A DNA stretch of 64,000 nucleotides from an uncultured SAR86 cluster bacterium. GTDB lineage: Bacteria > Pseudomonadota > Gammaproteobacteria > Magnimaribacterales > D2472. Position 1 is the first letter of the stretch. Every line of letters starts with the position of its first letter. The notes under the pieces are model-generated. The model was not told the origin of the DNA, did not search any database, and was given only the letters and a program-made list of their open reading frames with translations. This document shows, piece after piece, positions 1-9,870 of the stretch. Location of the stretch: assembly GCA_902586925.1 (NCBI GenBank), contig CACIJE010000001.1, positions 811,449 through 875,448 on the forward strand. The letters run 5' to 3'. The position numbers and the translations under genes were made by a program.

Positions 1-726
1 GATAAGTGGATTATTAATGAAACAAAAATTCTTCAAACAGAAGTTTTAAAATTATATAAATCATATTCTTATCATAGGGCTATTCAAAAAATACATAATT
101 TTTGTGTTAATGAATTAGGTGGGATATACCTAGATATTGTCAAGGATAGGCTTTATACCTGCAAAAATGATTCTTCAGCAAGAAGGTCATGTCAAACAAG
201 CCTTGATTTTATTTTAAATGTTTTGGTAAGACTTATTGCTCCAATTCTTTCTTATACATCAGAAGAAATTTGGCAAATAAGCAATAGATTGAATGGCCAA
301 GAGGAATCTGTTTTTCTCTCAAATTTTGATATTTCTGATATAGATTTTAAATCTAATATCAATCAATCTGAATGGAAAAGAGTTTTTGAAATTAAGGATG
401 CTGTTAATCAATCAATAGAAGAAATGAGAAATGAAAATAAAATTAAAGGATCACTTGATTCAATAGTAGATATTCAAGCAGATTCAAGCGACATAAATAT
501 TCTTAGGAAGCTAGGCAAAGAACTTCATTTTTTATTTATTTCTTCAGAAGCAAATATAACTGAGGGAAAAAGTTTTAAAATTAAGGTCAGTCCCTCAAAA
601 AATACAAAATGTGTAAGATGCTGGCACAGATGTTCATCAGTAGGATCTAGCAAAGAACATCCTGAGCTATGTAACAGGTGTATTGATAATATAGAAAATG
701 ATGGTGAGCAAAGAAAATCTATATAA
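1..726 (+). CDS. ileS: Isoleucine--tRNA ligase, C-terminal part (5' end outside window)
   Basis: The frame is open from base 1 to the stop at 724-726, so this is the 3' end of a longer gene. The product charges tRNA-Ile with isoleucine in the cytoplasm. What is visible is the anticodon-binding helical domain (the stretch around YLDIVKDRLYTC, then APILSYTSEEIW) followed by the C-terminal zinc finger with two Cys pairs (CVRCW and CNRC). Only the catalytic N-terminal part is missing, through the window edge and not through a mutation. lspA starts inside the last codons, as in the conserved gammaproteobacterial ileS-lspA pair, so the genes are probably co-transcribed and translationally coupled. 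The identification is firm. Confidence 0.96.
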   Translation, partial: DKWIINETKILQTEVLKLYKSYSYHRAIQKIHNFCVNELGGIYLDIVKDRLYTCKNDSSARRSCQTSLDFILNVLVRLIAPILSYTSEEIWQISNRLNGQEESVFLSNFDISDIDFKSNINQSEWKRVFEIKDAVNQSIEEMRNENKIKGSLDSIVDIQADSSDINILRKLGKELHFLFISSEANITEGKSFKIKVSPSKNTKCVRCWHRCSSVGSSKEHPELCNRCIDNIENDGEQRKSI

Positions 727-1183
727 CTATAGATTTATAACAATTATTCTTGTCTTGGTAGCTTTTGATATATTCTCTAAAGTTATTGCAAATAACAATT
801 TGTTATTCGGTCAATCAACAGAAACCTTTATACCTTTTATCAAATTATTGCTAATTTATAATTCAGGAATTGCTTTCGGAATTTTTGATGATAGAGGAGA
901 CTTAGCTTCAAATTTATTATTAATATTGACAATATTAATAACCCTGTATCTTCTATGGATGATAATTACAGAGACAAGATATAGATATAAAACTGCTTTG
1001 TCATTTATAGTTAGTGGCGCAATTGGTAATGTTCTTGACAGAATTAATGATGGAAGCGTAACTGACTTTCTTCATTTGAAAATATATAATTACTCGCTTT
1101 TTGTATTTAATTTAGCTGATGCATTTATAACGATAGGTGCAGTATTAATTATATACTTTGAATTTAAAGTTTATTTGAAATGA
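698..1183 (+). CDS. lspA: Lipoprotein signal peptidase (signal peptidase II)
   Basis: An inner-membrane aspartyl protease that cleaves the signal peptide of diacylglyceryl-modified prolipoproteins. At 161 aa it has the normal length and four hydrophobic segments. The family motifs are present: NSGIAFGIF, GAIGNVLDRI, VTDF (Asp123) and FNLADAF (Asp141); the last two Asp are the expected catalytic pair. It overlaps ileS by 29 nt and ispH by 4 nt. Two adjacent ATG codons (698, 701) could each be the start. In E. coli a peptidyl-prolyl isomerase gene (fkpB) lies between lspA and ispH; it is absent here. Likely clients in this window are the lipobox proteins at about 44-46 kb and 57 kb. Confidence 0.96.
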   Translation: MMVSKENLYNYRFITIILVLVAFDIFSKVIANNNLLFGQSTETFIPFIKLLLIYNSGIAFGIFDDRGDLASNLLLILTILITLYLLWMIITETRYRYKTALSFIVSGAIGNVLDRINDGSVTDFLHLKIYNYSLFVFNLADAFITIGAVLIIYFEFKVYLK

Positions 1184-2118
1184 CAAAAGAAATAAAATTA
1201 GCTAATCCACGAGGTTTTTGTGCTGGTGTTGATAGAGCAATAGACATTGTTAATAAAGCTCTTGATATATATGGAGCTCCTGTGTACGTAAAACACGAGG
1301 TTGTTCATAATAAAGTAGTTGTTGAGGATTTAAGAAATAGGGGCGCAGTATTCATTGAGGAAATTGACGAAATTCCTGATGATTCTTTAGTAATTTTTAG
1401 TGCCCATGGGGTATCAAGTGAGGTTGAGGAAACTACCAAAGCTAGAAATCTTAATTTCTTTGATGCCACATGTCCATTAGTTACTAAAGTGCATATGGAA
1501 GTAAGAAAGCACGCTAAGGCAAACAGAGATATTATTTTAATTGGTCATGAGGGTCATCCCGAAGTAGAAGGCACAATGGGTCGCCATATAAATTCTGAAA
1601 ATAGCACAATCTATCTTGTTCAAGACGAAAATGATGCATTAAGCGTGAGTATAAACAATTGTGAAAGTCTTGCTCTTGTTACACAAACAACACTTAGTGT
1701 CGATGAAACATTATCAATAATAGATATTCTTAGAAAAAGATTTCCAAATATCGAAGTTCCAAAAAAAGATGATATTTGTTATGCAACACAAAATAGACAG
1801 GATGCCGTAAAACAACTAGCACTTGAATCAGATTTTATTATTGTAGTTGGTTCAAAAAATAGCTCTAACTCAAACAGGCTGAAAGAGCTTGCTGAAAAAT
1901 GTGGATGCAAATCAACTTTAATTGATGAATTTTCCGATTTAAATTTAGAGGATCTTAAAAAGTGTGAAAATATTGCTATAACTGCTGGAGCATCTGCTCC
2001 AGAATCTAGAGTTATGGAAATTGCAAAATCTCTAGGAGACTATTTTGGTGCAAAGCTTATCGAAGATGGTGAAGATACTGAGAATGTTTATTTCAAGATG
2101 CCTCCTGGATTGAGATAA
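1180..2118 (+). CDS. ispH: 4-hydroxy-3-methylbut-2-enyl diphosphate reductase
   Basis: Catalyses the last step of the MEP isoprenoid pathway, reducing HMBPP to IPP and DMAPP with a [4Fe-4S] cluster in the cytosol. The three cluster cysteines are visible at Cys14 (RGFCAGVDRA), Cys98 (DATCPLV) and Cys200 (DDICYATQ). The proton-relay segment HPEVEGTMGR and the substrate-binding SSNSNRL are also present. The 312 aa length is typical. Start and stop overlap lspA by 4 nt (ATGA), and the stop is directly followed by the ampD start codon, so the cluster reads as one operon. Confidence 0.97.
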   Translation: MTKEIKLANPRGFCAGVDRAIDIVNKALDIYGAPVYVKHEVVHNKVVVEDLRNRGAVFIEEIDEIPDDSLVIFSAHGVSSEVEETTKARNLNFFDATCPLVTKVHMEVRKHAKANRDIILIGHEGHPEVEGTMGRHINSENSTIYLVQDENDALSVSINNCESLALVTQTTLSVDETLSIIDILRKRFPNIEVPKKDDICYATQNRQDAVKQLALESDFIIVVGSKNSSNSNRLKELAEKCGCKSTLIDEFSDLNLEDLKKCENIAITAGASAPESRVMEIAKSLGDYFGAKLIEDGEDTENVYFKMPPGLR

Positions 2119-2658
2119 ATGGAAATTGAAAATCATATTTTTAAAAATATAAAGTTCCTCAATTCTCCAAATTTTAATCAAAGACCAGAAAACTCAAATA
2201 TTAGTTTAATAGTTATTCATTCAATAAGCCTACCTCCAAATAAGTATGACAATGATTATGTAGAAGATTTTTTTATGAACAAACTTAATATATTAGACCA
2301 CGATTATTTTAATGAGATTAAAGATTTAAAAGTTTCATCACACCTATATATCAAGAGAAGTGGAAAGATGATTCAATTTGTTCCACTAAACATGAGAGCT
2401 TGGCATGCTGGAGAGTCTTCATATAAAGGTATCATGGATTGTAATGACTATTCCATAGGTATAGAACTTGAAGGATCGGATGATGACTACTTTACAGATA
2501 AGCAATACGAAACGCTAATTCAAACAACAAAATCTATCATAAAAAACTACACTCAAATAACTAAAGAAAAAATAGTAGGGCATTCTGATATTTCTCCTGG
2601 TCGAAAAACTGATCCAGGAAATAAGTTCGAGTGGAATAGATATTTTGAGGCACTATGA
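2119..2658 (+). CDS. ampD: N-acetylmuramyl-L-alanine amidase AmpD (1,6-anhydro-muropeptide type)
   Basis: A cytoplasmic zinc amidase that removes the stem peptide from anhydro-muropeptides during peptidoglycan recycling. The amidase_2 zinc ligands are visible: His34 (VIHSISLPP), the His of GHSDISPGRKTDPG and the Asp of the same motif; the catalytic Glu lies in SIGIELEG. At 179 aa it has AmpD length, and there is no signal peptide, which favours AmpD over periplasmic amidases. The start codon follows the ispH stop with no gap. The gene overlaps the AmpG-like permease by 4 nt, so uptake and cleavage of muropeptides are coupled. Confidence 0.9.
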   Translation: MEIENHIFKNIKFLNSPNFNQRPENSNISLIVIHSISLPPNKYDNDYVEDFFMNKLNILDHDYFNEIKDLKVSSHLYIKRSGKMIQFVPLNMRAWHAGESSYKGIMDCNDYSIGIELEGSDDDYFTDKQYETLIQTTKSIIKNYTQITKEKIVGHSDISPGRKTDPGNKFEWNRYFEAL

Positions 2659-3911
2659 TTAATCAAAACTCTCTTAAAATAGTCTCATTTACTGGCTATG
2701 GATTTGCTTCTGGCCTTCCTTATGTACTAATTTTTATTACTCTCACAGCATGGTTAAGAGATGCTGGTATTGATTTAAGTTTAATTGGATTTATTAGTTG
2801 GATCATGCTGACATATTCACTAAAATTTTTATGGGCTCCACTTGTTGATAAATCGCCAACAAAACTATTTAAAAAATTTGGTCACAGAAGAAGTTGGATT
2901 ATTACAATGCAGCTTCAAATAATAGTATCTTTAATAGTTCTATCATTTATTAATCCAGAAACTGATTTAATAGTCTTTGCCTTATTTGCTTTCTTTATCG
3001 CTTTGGCTGGGTCTATTCAAGATATTGCAATTGATGCATACAGAATAGAAAGTGCAAAATTATCAGATCAAGGAAACTTGGCTGCAGGTTACCAATTTGG
3101 TTACAGGTTAGCTATTTTAGTTGGATCTTCATTTGCATTAATTTATGCTGAAAATTACTCTTGGTCTTCAACTTATCAATTGATGGCAATTATTTTGGGA
3201 ATAAATATATTTCTATCAATATACATTTCTGTAGAAAAACCAAATCCTGACCTTGTTAAATTAAAGTATCAGGATTCTTTAATAGAACCTGTAAAAGATT
3301 TCTTTAATAGATTTGGTGTAAAAATTGCGTCTATGTTGTTATTGATAATTGCTACATATAGGCTTACTGATATTGTAATGGGCCCGATGGCAAACCCTTT
3401 TTACATAGATATGGGATATTCATTATCTGAAATAGGCTATGTTGTAAAAGTTGTTGCATTAATAGCAACTATTATAGGTGTATTCGTTGGAGGTATTTTT
3501 ATAAAGAGATTTGGTTTATATCAATCCCTTTTAATAGGAGCTTTTCTGGTAATGATCACAAATTTACTGTTTTCTTATGCTTCCATAAATGAAAAAAATC
3601 TTGCATTACTTGCATGTATTGTTGCTTCAGATAGCCTCGCAGCTGGAATCGTAGGTACTGTAAACATTACTTTTCTAACTAGCTTGGTTTCTGCAAAATA
3701 TACTGGATTTCAGTATGCATTGTTGACATCACTTATGGCATTCTTAGGAAAATTTTTTGGAGGTTTTTCTGGTGTTTTTGTAGAAAACTTTCAAATGTTA
3801 TTTGGTTTTAACTATGGATGGATGAGCTTTTATATTTTTACCTCAATGTTAGCAATTCCGGCAATTGTAATAATTTTGTTCAATAAAAAATTCTTTTTGT
3901 TGCAAAAATAA
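2655..3911 (+). CDS. ampG: AmpG-family muropeptide permease (MFS)
   Basis: An inner-membrane transporter predicted to import GlcNAc-anhydroMurNAc peptides from the periplasm. The 418 aa protein has about 12 hydrophobic segments. Its N-terminal half matches AmpG: FTGYGFASGLPYVLIF, FLWAPLVDK, GHRRSWI and GSIQDIAIDAYRIE. It overlaps ampD by 4 nt, and this pairing supports a role in cell-wall recycling. E. coli AmpG is longer (about 490 aa); the shorter form lacks C-terminal extra helices. An anhydro-muropeptide substrate is inferred from family and context. Confidence 0.88.
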   Translation: MINQNSLKIVSFTGYGFASGLPYVLIFITLTAWLRDAGIDLSLIGFISWIMLTYSLKFLWAPLVDKSPTKLFKKFGHRRSWIITMQLQIIVSLIVLSFINPETDLIVFALFAFFIALAGSIQDIAIDAYRIESAKLSDQGNLAAGYQFGYRLAILVGSSFALIYAENYSWSSTYQLMAIILGINIFLSIYISVEKPNPDLVKLKYQDSLIEPVKDFFNRFGVKIASMLLLIIATYRLTDIVMGPMANPFYIDMGYSLSEIGYVVKVVALIATIIGVFVGGIFIKRFGLYQSLLIGAFLVMITNLLFSYASINEKNLALLACIVASDSLAAGIVGTVNITFLTSLVSAKYTGFQYALLTSLMAFLGKFFGGFSGVFVENFQMLFGFNYGWMSFYIFTSMLAIPAIVIILFNKKFFLLQK

Positions 3912-3913
3912 TA

Positions 3914-4243
3914 ATGTTTATTAGAAGTGTATTTTATGTATCCATCTTTATTGTATTTATTTTAAGTATTGTAAATGCTGAAAGCATACCTACTTTTAAA
4001 AATCTTTCATTTGATGCTGACAAAATTGTGCACGCGATAGTTTATTTTATTCTTACCTACTTGGCTATTCTGAGTAGATTTAATACATCGGAATTAACTT
4101 TATCCCTATTGATATTCTTTTTTGGACTTTTTATTGAAATAATTCACTTTTTTCATCCATATAGATTTTTTGAATATTTTGACTTACTTGCAAACCTAAT
4201 TGGAGTTACAATTGCGCAGCTTGTTAATAAATTAAAAAGTTAA
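3914..4243 (+). CDS. VanZ-like family membrane protein
   Basis: A 109 aa protein with about four hydrophobic segments and the short conserved pattern of VanZ-like proteins: DKIVHAIVYFILTY early, then IEIIHFFHPYRFFEYFDLLANLIG. The function of the family outside glycopeptide-resistance clusters is unknown; nothing here suggests resistance. It begins 2 nt after the ampG stop, so it is probably the last gene of the lspA-ispH-ampD-ampG operon. A 77 nt gap follows before groES. Confidence 0.7.
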   Translation: MFIRSVFYVSIFIVFILSIVNAESIPTFKNLSFDADKIVHAIVYFILTYLAILSRFNTSELTLSLLIFFFGLFIEIIHFFHPYRFFEYFDLLANLIGVTIAQLVNKLKS

Positions 4244-4320
4244 ATTTTACTATTGATTTATATTTTTTAGCCCTTAACTAGTGATTTAGATAGATTTTAG
4301 TTATTTATATGGAGAGATAA

Positions 4321-4608
4321 ATGAAGTTAAAACCATTACATGACAATGTTCTTGTAAAGAGAACTGAAGAGGAAGAAACCTCCTCTGGCGGTATAATTCT
4401 TTCTGGTTCTGCAAAAGAAAAACCATCACAAGGTGAAGTGGTTGCAGTTGGACCTGGTAAGGTTTCAAACACAGGTGAATCTGTATCAATGAATGTGTCT
4501 GTTGGCGATACTGTTATTTTTGGCCAATATGGCGGTAATGAAATAAAGCTTGACGGTGAAGAGTATCTTATTCTTAGTGAAAAAGATATTTTTGGCGTTG
4601 TTGAATAA
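4321..4608 (+). CDS. groES: Co-chaperonin GroES
   Basis: The 10 kDa lid of the GroEL folding chamber. The 95 aa protein begins MKLKPLHDNVLVKR and contains the mobile-loop region EEETSSGGIILSGSAKEKPS and the C-terminal EKDIFGVVE. A strong Shine-Dalgarno (ggagagataa) precedes the ATG. The 77 nt upstream gap must hold the promoter. I see only a weak sigma-32-like arrangement (TTGATT at 4253, CCCTTAAC at 4271), not enough to call. The gene is followed by groEL after 24 nt. Confidence 0.98.
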   Translation: MKLKPLHDNVLVKRTEEEETSSGGIILSGSAKEKPSQGEVVAVGPGKVSNTGESVSMNVSVGDTVIFGQYGGNEIKLDGEEYLILSEKDIFGVVE

Positions 4609-4629
4609 ATTTTTTTAATAGGGAGATAA

Positions 4630-6276
<1,647 letters not shown>

Positions 6277-6296
6277 TCCATATTTGATGTTTAATT

Positions 6297-6326
6297 AAAA
6301 AACGGGGATTTATCCCCGTTTTTTAT
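6297..6326 (+). terminator. Rho-independent terminator of groES-groEL
   Basis: A perfect hairpin just after the groEL stop: arms aacggggat (6301-6309) and atccccgtt (6312-6320), preceded by an A-run and followed by a T-run. It works as drawn for plus-strand transcripts, and the flanking A/T runs could also support minus-strand termination. Confidence 0.92.
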
Positions 6327-6382
6327 TAGATTTCATTTATTATTTACTTTAATATGTATATACACACTTTTGAGGAGTAATT

Positions 6383-7018
6383 ATGGATTTGTTTACTGAT
6401 CAGGCTTTTTTTAGATCTTTTCATATTCTTTTTGGCATAGCATGGATTGGTCTTTTATATTACTTTAATTTTGTTCAGACTGAATACGTAAAAGTTGCAG
6501 ATCCTGATGCCAAGGCAGATGTAATGAAAAAACTTGCTCCTAATGCACTTTGGTGGTTCAGATGGGCTGCTTTTTTTACTTTTTTAACAGGCCTAATTCT
6601 TTTCTATCAAATTACAGCAAGAATTGGAACAGAAATTATACTAGGTGCAACAATGGGTACCTTAATGATGTTAAATGTTTGGGGTATTATTTGGAGAAAT
6701 CAAAAAATTGTTCTTGGGATGAAAGAGGGTGATGTAGCGAAAGCAGCTGCAAAAGCTGGACTTGCATCAAGAACTAATACTCTTTTTTCAGTTCCAATGT
6801 TGATGTATATGGTTTATTCAGCGCACGCTCAGGGATCCTATCTAGCATTAGATAATTGGAGTGCAACTAGTTTAATTATTGGTTTAGCAATAATCTTTGC
6901 AATTGAAGCAAATGCCATTTGGGGCAAGATGCTGCCAGCCATTGCGAGTGTAAGGGCTGTTATCACATCATCATTTGTGCTAGCAGTAGTTTTTAAAATT
7001 ATTACAGACTTATTGTAA
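6383..7018 (+). CDS. Urate hydroxylase PuuD N-terminal-like membrane protein
   Basis: A 211 aa protein with about five or six hydrophobic segments. The N-terminus (FHILFGIAWIGLLYYFNFVQ) and WWFRWAAFFTFLTG match the urate-oxidase N-terminal/DUF989 membrane domain found in PuuD. Full PuuD proteins add a C-terminal cytochrome c domain with a CxxCH haem site; none is present here, so the protein is a free-standing membrane domain. A urate substrate therefore cannot be assumed. The gene stands alone between the groEL terminator and the convergent corC-like gene, with a gaggagtaatt Shine-Dalgarno. Confidence 0.7.
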   Translation: MDLFTDQAFFRSFHILFGIAWIGLLYYFNFVQTEYVKVADPDAKADVMKKLAPNALWWFRWAAFFTFLTGLILFYQITARIGTEIILGATMGTLMMLNVWGIIWRNQKIVLGMKEGDVAKAAAKAGLASRTNTLFSVPMLMYMVYSAHAQGSYLALDNWSATSLIIGLAIIFAIEANAIWGKMLPAIASVRAVITSSFVLAVVFKIITDLL

Positions 7019-7039
7019 AAGTATTAATGAATTTGATTG

Positions 7040-8302
7040 TTAATTATTTTTTTTAATTTTAATTTTTGATATTAAATTTTCATCAAGTTCTAGTATTTCA
7101 AAACGATAATTATCAACTTCAATACACAAATTTGCTTGAGGAATTTGATCCAAATATTCTGTTATAAGTCCATTAATAGTCTTAGAATTATCTTCAGGAA
7201 TAGACCAGTTTAAATAGTTATTTAGATCTCTTATTTTTGAATTGCCATCAGTTAAAATAGATCCATCTTTTAATTTAGTAAATTCTTTTTCTAATTCTTC
7301 TTTATCACCACCAAATTTACCAGTGATCTCTTTAAATATATCTTCAACAGATATCAGGCCTTCAATCTCTCCGTATTCATCTACAACAAGTGCAATGCTT
7401 TGATTGCTAGCTAGAAATTCTCTTAGCTGTTTCATAAGTAATGTTGACTGAGAAACAAAATAAGTTTTTTGAAGAATCTCTTTAATATTTCTGATTTCTC
7501 CTTGATTTAATTTATCTAAAAATGAATATGAGTCTTTAAGATGCAAAATTCCTATCATATTATCAATTGTGTCTTGAAAAACTGGAAGTCTTGTATATTC
7601 AGTAGACTTGATTATCTTTGTAGCTTCAACATAATCTTGATTAATGTCTATACCAATTATTTCTGATGTTGGAATCATAATATCTTCAACTATAAGCTCT
7701 TCCATTCCAAGAACTGATGAGAGCATTTTTCTGTATTGCTTTGGTATAAGGTCACCAGACTCTTCTAAGAGTGTCTTAAGCTCTTCTGTATTAAGGTTTT
7801 CATTCAATGTTGCATCTTTTGCATCTAACTTGAATATTTTGAGGATCTGCTTACTTAAAAAATTTGTAAGAAATATTAGAGGCTTAAAAACATAAACAAG
7901 AAACTTTAATATAAAAGATGATCTTGTTGCAAAGCTCTCTGGTTTTATAGCAGCCATTGTTTTTGGAGTAATTTCTGAGAAAATCAAAATAATAATTGTA
8001 AGAATTATTGACCCAAGTACAACATTTCCACCAAAATAATTTAGCATCATTATGGTTACTATTGCCGAAGCTAAAATGTTAGCAAAATTATTTCCTACTA
8101 GAATTGCAGAAAGTAACTGATCAGGTCTTTTTAGCAGATCTAATGCTCTTTTGGCACTTGTTTTAGATTTTTTTGATAAGTTTCTAAGCTTAATTTTATT
8201 TGCAGCCATCATTCCAGTTTCTGAACCAGAAAAAAATCCACTAAGTATTAATAAAAATATAAGTGTTGAAAAAAGAACTAGTAATGAGGGATCTTCTTGC
8301 AT
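7040..8302 (-). CDS. CNNM/CorC (HlyC) family transporter with DUF21, CBS pair and CorC_HlyC domains (CorB-like)
   Basis: An inner-membrane protein of the family implicated in Mg2+/Co2+ homeostasis. Reading from the ATG at 8302: N-terminal DUF21 transmembrane domain with FSGSETGMMAANKIKLRNL; cytoplasmic CBS pair starting near VEDIMIPTSEIIGID, with VVDEYGEIEGLISVEDI in the second CBS; then the small C-terminal CorC_HlyC domain. The longer frame opens at 8353, but the ATG at 8302 has a ggag Shine-Dalgarno and forms a TAATG junction with the upstream ypjD-like gene. That pairing is the E. coli ypjD-yfjD(corB) order. Transport substrate is inferred from the family only. Confidence 0.88.
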   Translation of the reverse strand: MQEDPSLLVLFSTLIFLLILSGFFSGSETGMMAANKIKLRNLSKKSKTSAKRALDLLKRPDQLLSAILVGNNFANILASAIVTIMMLNYFGGNVVLGSIILTIIILIFSEITPKTMAAIKPESFATRSSFILKFLVYVFKPLIFLTNFLSKQILKIFKLDAKDATLNENLNTEELKTLLEESGDLIPKQYRKMLSSVLGMEELIVEDIMIPTSEIIGIDINQDYVEATKIIKSTEYTRLPVFQDTIDNMIGILHLKDSYSFLDKLNQGEIRNIKEILQKTYFVSQSTLLMKQLREFLASNQSIALVVDEYGEIEGLISVEDIFKEITGKFGGDKEELEKEFTKLKDGSILTDGNSKIRDLNNYLNWSIPEDNSKTINGLITEYLDQIPQANLCIEVDNYRFEILELDENLISKIKIKKNN

Positions 8303-8868
8303 TATGCTCCAACTAAATATGAATTCATATAATATGCACCAAGTACAGCACACATAGAAACAAAAAGACTTCTGGTTGCATATTTTATTGGAAAATTGAA
8401 GTACTTAACGCCAACAACCGTTATCACAAAAATGAACCACGCAATAAATGTAAAAAGCGCTTTAAAAATTATATTTGCTGAAAAAACTGTTTGTAAGCTG
8501 AAACCTGACACTAAAGAGAAAGATAAAAATAATAATCCAATACCAAGTAATTTGAAAACAATTTTATAATTTTTCTCAACAGAAAAAGGCTCAATATTTA
8601 GGAGTTCGCCTTTTTTTAAATTCCTTATTTTTCTCTCAAGAATACTAATTTCAGAATAGGCGATGAAAATAATAAGTAAGCTTAGTCCTGTGACCATAAA
8701 ATGAATTGTTGGCATTAAAGATATCACTTCGTAGGCTGTTAAATAAATTAAAATATAGGAAATAACTGCTATATATCCTGCTATGTAGAGCGATTTTTCC
8801 TGTTTGTAGAAAAATCTAATAATAAAGTATATGACTATACTTATAGTCACTTGGCTTATAAAACTCAT
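8302..8868 (-). CDS. ypjD: YpjD-like cytochrome c assembly (CcsA-type) membrane protein, shortened
   Basis: A 188 aa hydrophobic protein with about six membrane segments. The later part (EKNYKIVFKLLGIGLLFLSF, SGFSLQTVF, KALFTFIAWFIFV, then KYATRSLFVSM) follows the pattern of the CcsA/YpjD family, whose members are usually around 260 aa. It lies directly upstream of the CorC-like gene and divergent from rpsP. In E. coli ypjD is divergent from ffh-rpsP; ffh is missing from this position here. A role in haem or cytochrome c handling is only family inference. The assignment rests on both sequence pattern and synteny. Confidence 0.62.
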   Translation of the reverse strand: MSFISQVTISIVIYFIIRFFYKQEKSLYIAGYIAVISYILIYLTAYEVISLMPTIHFMVTGLSLLIIFIAYSEISILERKIRNLKKGELLNIEPFSVEKNYKIVFKLLGIGLLFLSFSLVSGFSLQTVFSANIIFKALFTFIAWFIFVITVVGVKYFNFPIKYATRSLFVSMCAVLGAYYMNSYLVGA

Positions 8869-8970
8869 TAAAAATAAAGATTAATTAAAACTTTGCATAA
8901 TAATACTATCAATATTAGCAAGGTTAACCTAAAATACACATCTTTTTAAACAAAATTAAATATTTTTGGT

Positions 8971-9870
8971 ATGGTAATTATAAGATTAGCTAGAAGTGGA
9001 GCAAAAAAAAATCCATATTATTTCATCACTGTCGCAGATGAAAGACGTCCAAGAGATGGTGCATTTATTGAAAGATTAGGCTTTTTTAATCCATCAGCAA
9101 GTGGAAATGAAGAAAGGTTAAGAATAGATCTTGAAAAAATTGAAGAATGGATATCAAAAGGTGCTAAAGTAAGTGATAGAGTCAATTCACTTGTTAAAGA
9201 AGCAAAATTAACTCCAGAAGAACTTGCAGCGAAGATTGAGGCAAAGAAGGTAAAAGCAGAAGCTAAAAAGGCAGCATTAGCAGAAAAATTAGCCAAAGAA
9301 GCCGCGGAAGCCGCTTCACAAGAAGAAACTCCTGCTGAAGAGGCTCCTGCTGAAGAAGAAGCTCCTGCTGAAGAAGCACCAGCTGAAGAAGAAACTCCTG
9401 CTGAAGAAGAAACTCCTGCTGAAGAAGCACCAGCTGAAGAGGCTCCTGTTGAAGAAGAAGCTCCTGCTGAAGAAGCACCAGCTGAAGAAGAAACTCCTGC
9501 TGAAGAAGAAACTCCTGCTGAAGAAGCTCCTGCTGAAGAGGCTCCTGCCGAAGAAGAAGCTCCTGCTGAAGAAGCACCAGCTGAAGAAGAAACTCCTGCT
9601 GAAGAAGCTCCTGCTGAAGAAGCACCAGCTGAAGAGGCTCCTGCTGAAGAAGAAGCTCCTGCTGAAGAAGCACCAGCTGATGAAGAAACTCCTGCTGAAG
9701 AAGCTCCTGCTGAAGAAGCACCAGCTGAAGAAGCTCCTGCTGAAGAAGCTCCTGCTGAAGAGGCTCCTGCCGAAGAAGAAGCTCCTGCTGAAGAGGCTCC
9801 TGCCGAAGAAGAAGCCCCTGCCGAAGAAGAAGCATCTGATAAAGATTCTTCAGAAGATGAAAAAAAGTAA
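8971..9870 (+). CDS. rpsP: 30S ribosomal protein S16 with a long Ala/Pro/Glu repeat tail
   Basis: Residues 1 to about 82 are a normal S16: [34 protein letters not shown], then the Glu-Trp region. Typical S16 proteins end near here, but this reading frame runs to 299 aa. Residues about 83-117 form a Lys/Ala-rich, probably helical linker. Residues 120-287 are 31 tandem units of (A/T)PAEE or (A/T)PAEEE. The last 12 residues ([12 protein letters not shown]) are acidic. No stop or frameshift separates core and tail, and rimM starts inside the last codons, so the long product is the natural reading. The gene heads the rpsP-rimM-trmD-rplS operon. Tail function is unknown. Confidence 0.95.
   Translation: MVIIRLARSGAKKNPYYFITVADERRPRDGAFIERLGFFNPSASGNEERLRIDLEKIEEWISKGAKVSDRVNSLVKEAKLTPEELAAKIEAKKVKAEAKKAALAEKLAKEAAEAASQEETPAEEAPAEEEAPAEEAPAEEETPAEEETPAEEAPAEEAPVEEEAPAEEAPAEEETPAEEETPAEEAPAEEAPAEEEAPAEEAPAEEETPAEEAPAEEAPAEEAPAEEEAPAEEAPADEETPAEEAPAEEAPAEEAPAEEAPAEEAPAEEEAPAEEAPAEEEAPAEEEASDKDSSEDEKK
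9328..9831 (+). repeat. 31-unit coding minisatellite in rpsP with a ~99 bp higher-order period
   Basis: Units of 15 or 18 bp encode (A/T)PAEE(E). They are organised in six-unit blocks: 9343-9441 (99 bp), 9442-9540 (99 bp), 9541-9636 (96 bp) and 9637-9732 (96 bp), followed by a more uniform end. Synonymous choices recur at the same place in each block: the gca-cca-gct unit in fourth (old third) position, act-cct-gct next, and a gaa-gag end in the first three blocks followed by gct. This shows that whole blocks were duplicated, in addition to unit-level slippage. The tract has no stop in several other frames, which creates spurious long ORFs on both strands. Confidence 0.95.

Noticed and set aside
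4244-4320. Heat-shock (sigma-32) promoter before groES
   Set aside because: TTGATT and CCCTTAAC are present but are poor matches with a 12 bp spacer; not enough to call.
9328-9831. CRISPR-like array in the rpsP region
   Set aside because: The repeats are contiguous coding units with no spacers and no cas genes nearby.
9449-9856. An extension of rimM upstream into the repeat (Lys/Leu-rich frame)
   Set aside because: The frame is open only because of the repeat; conserved RimM begins at the ATG at 9857.
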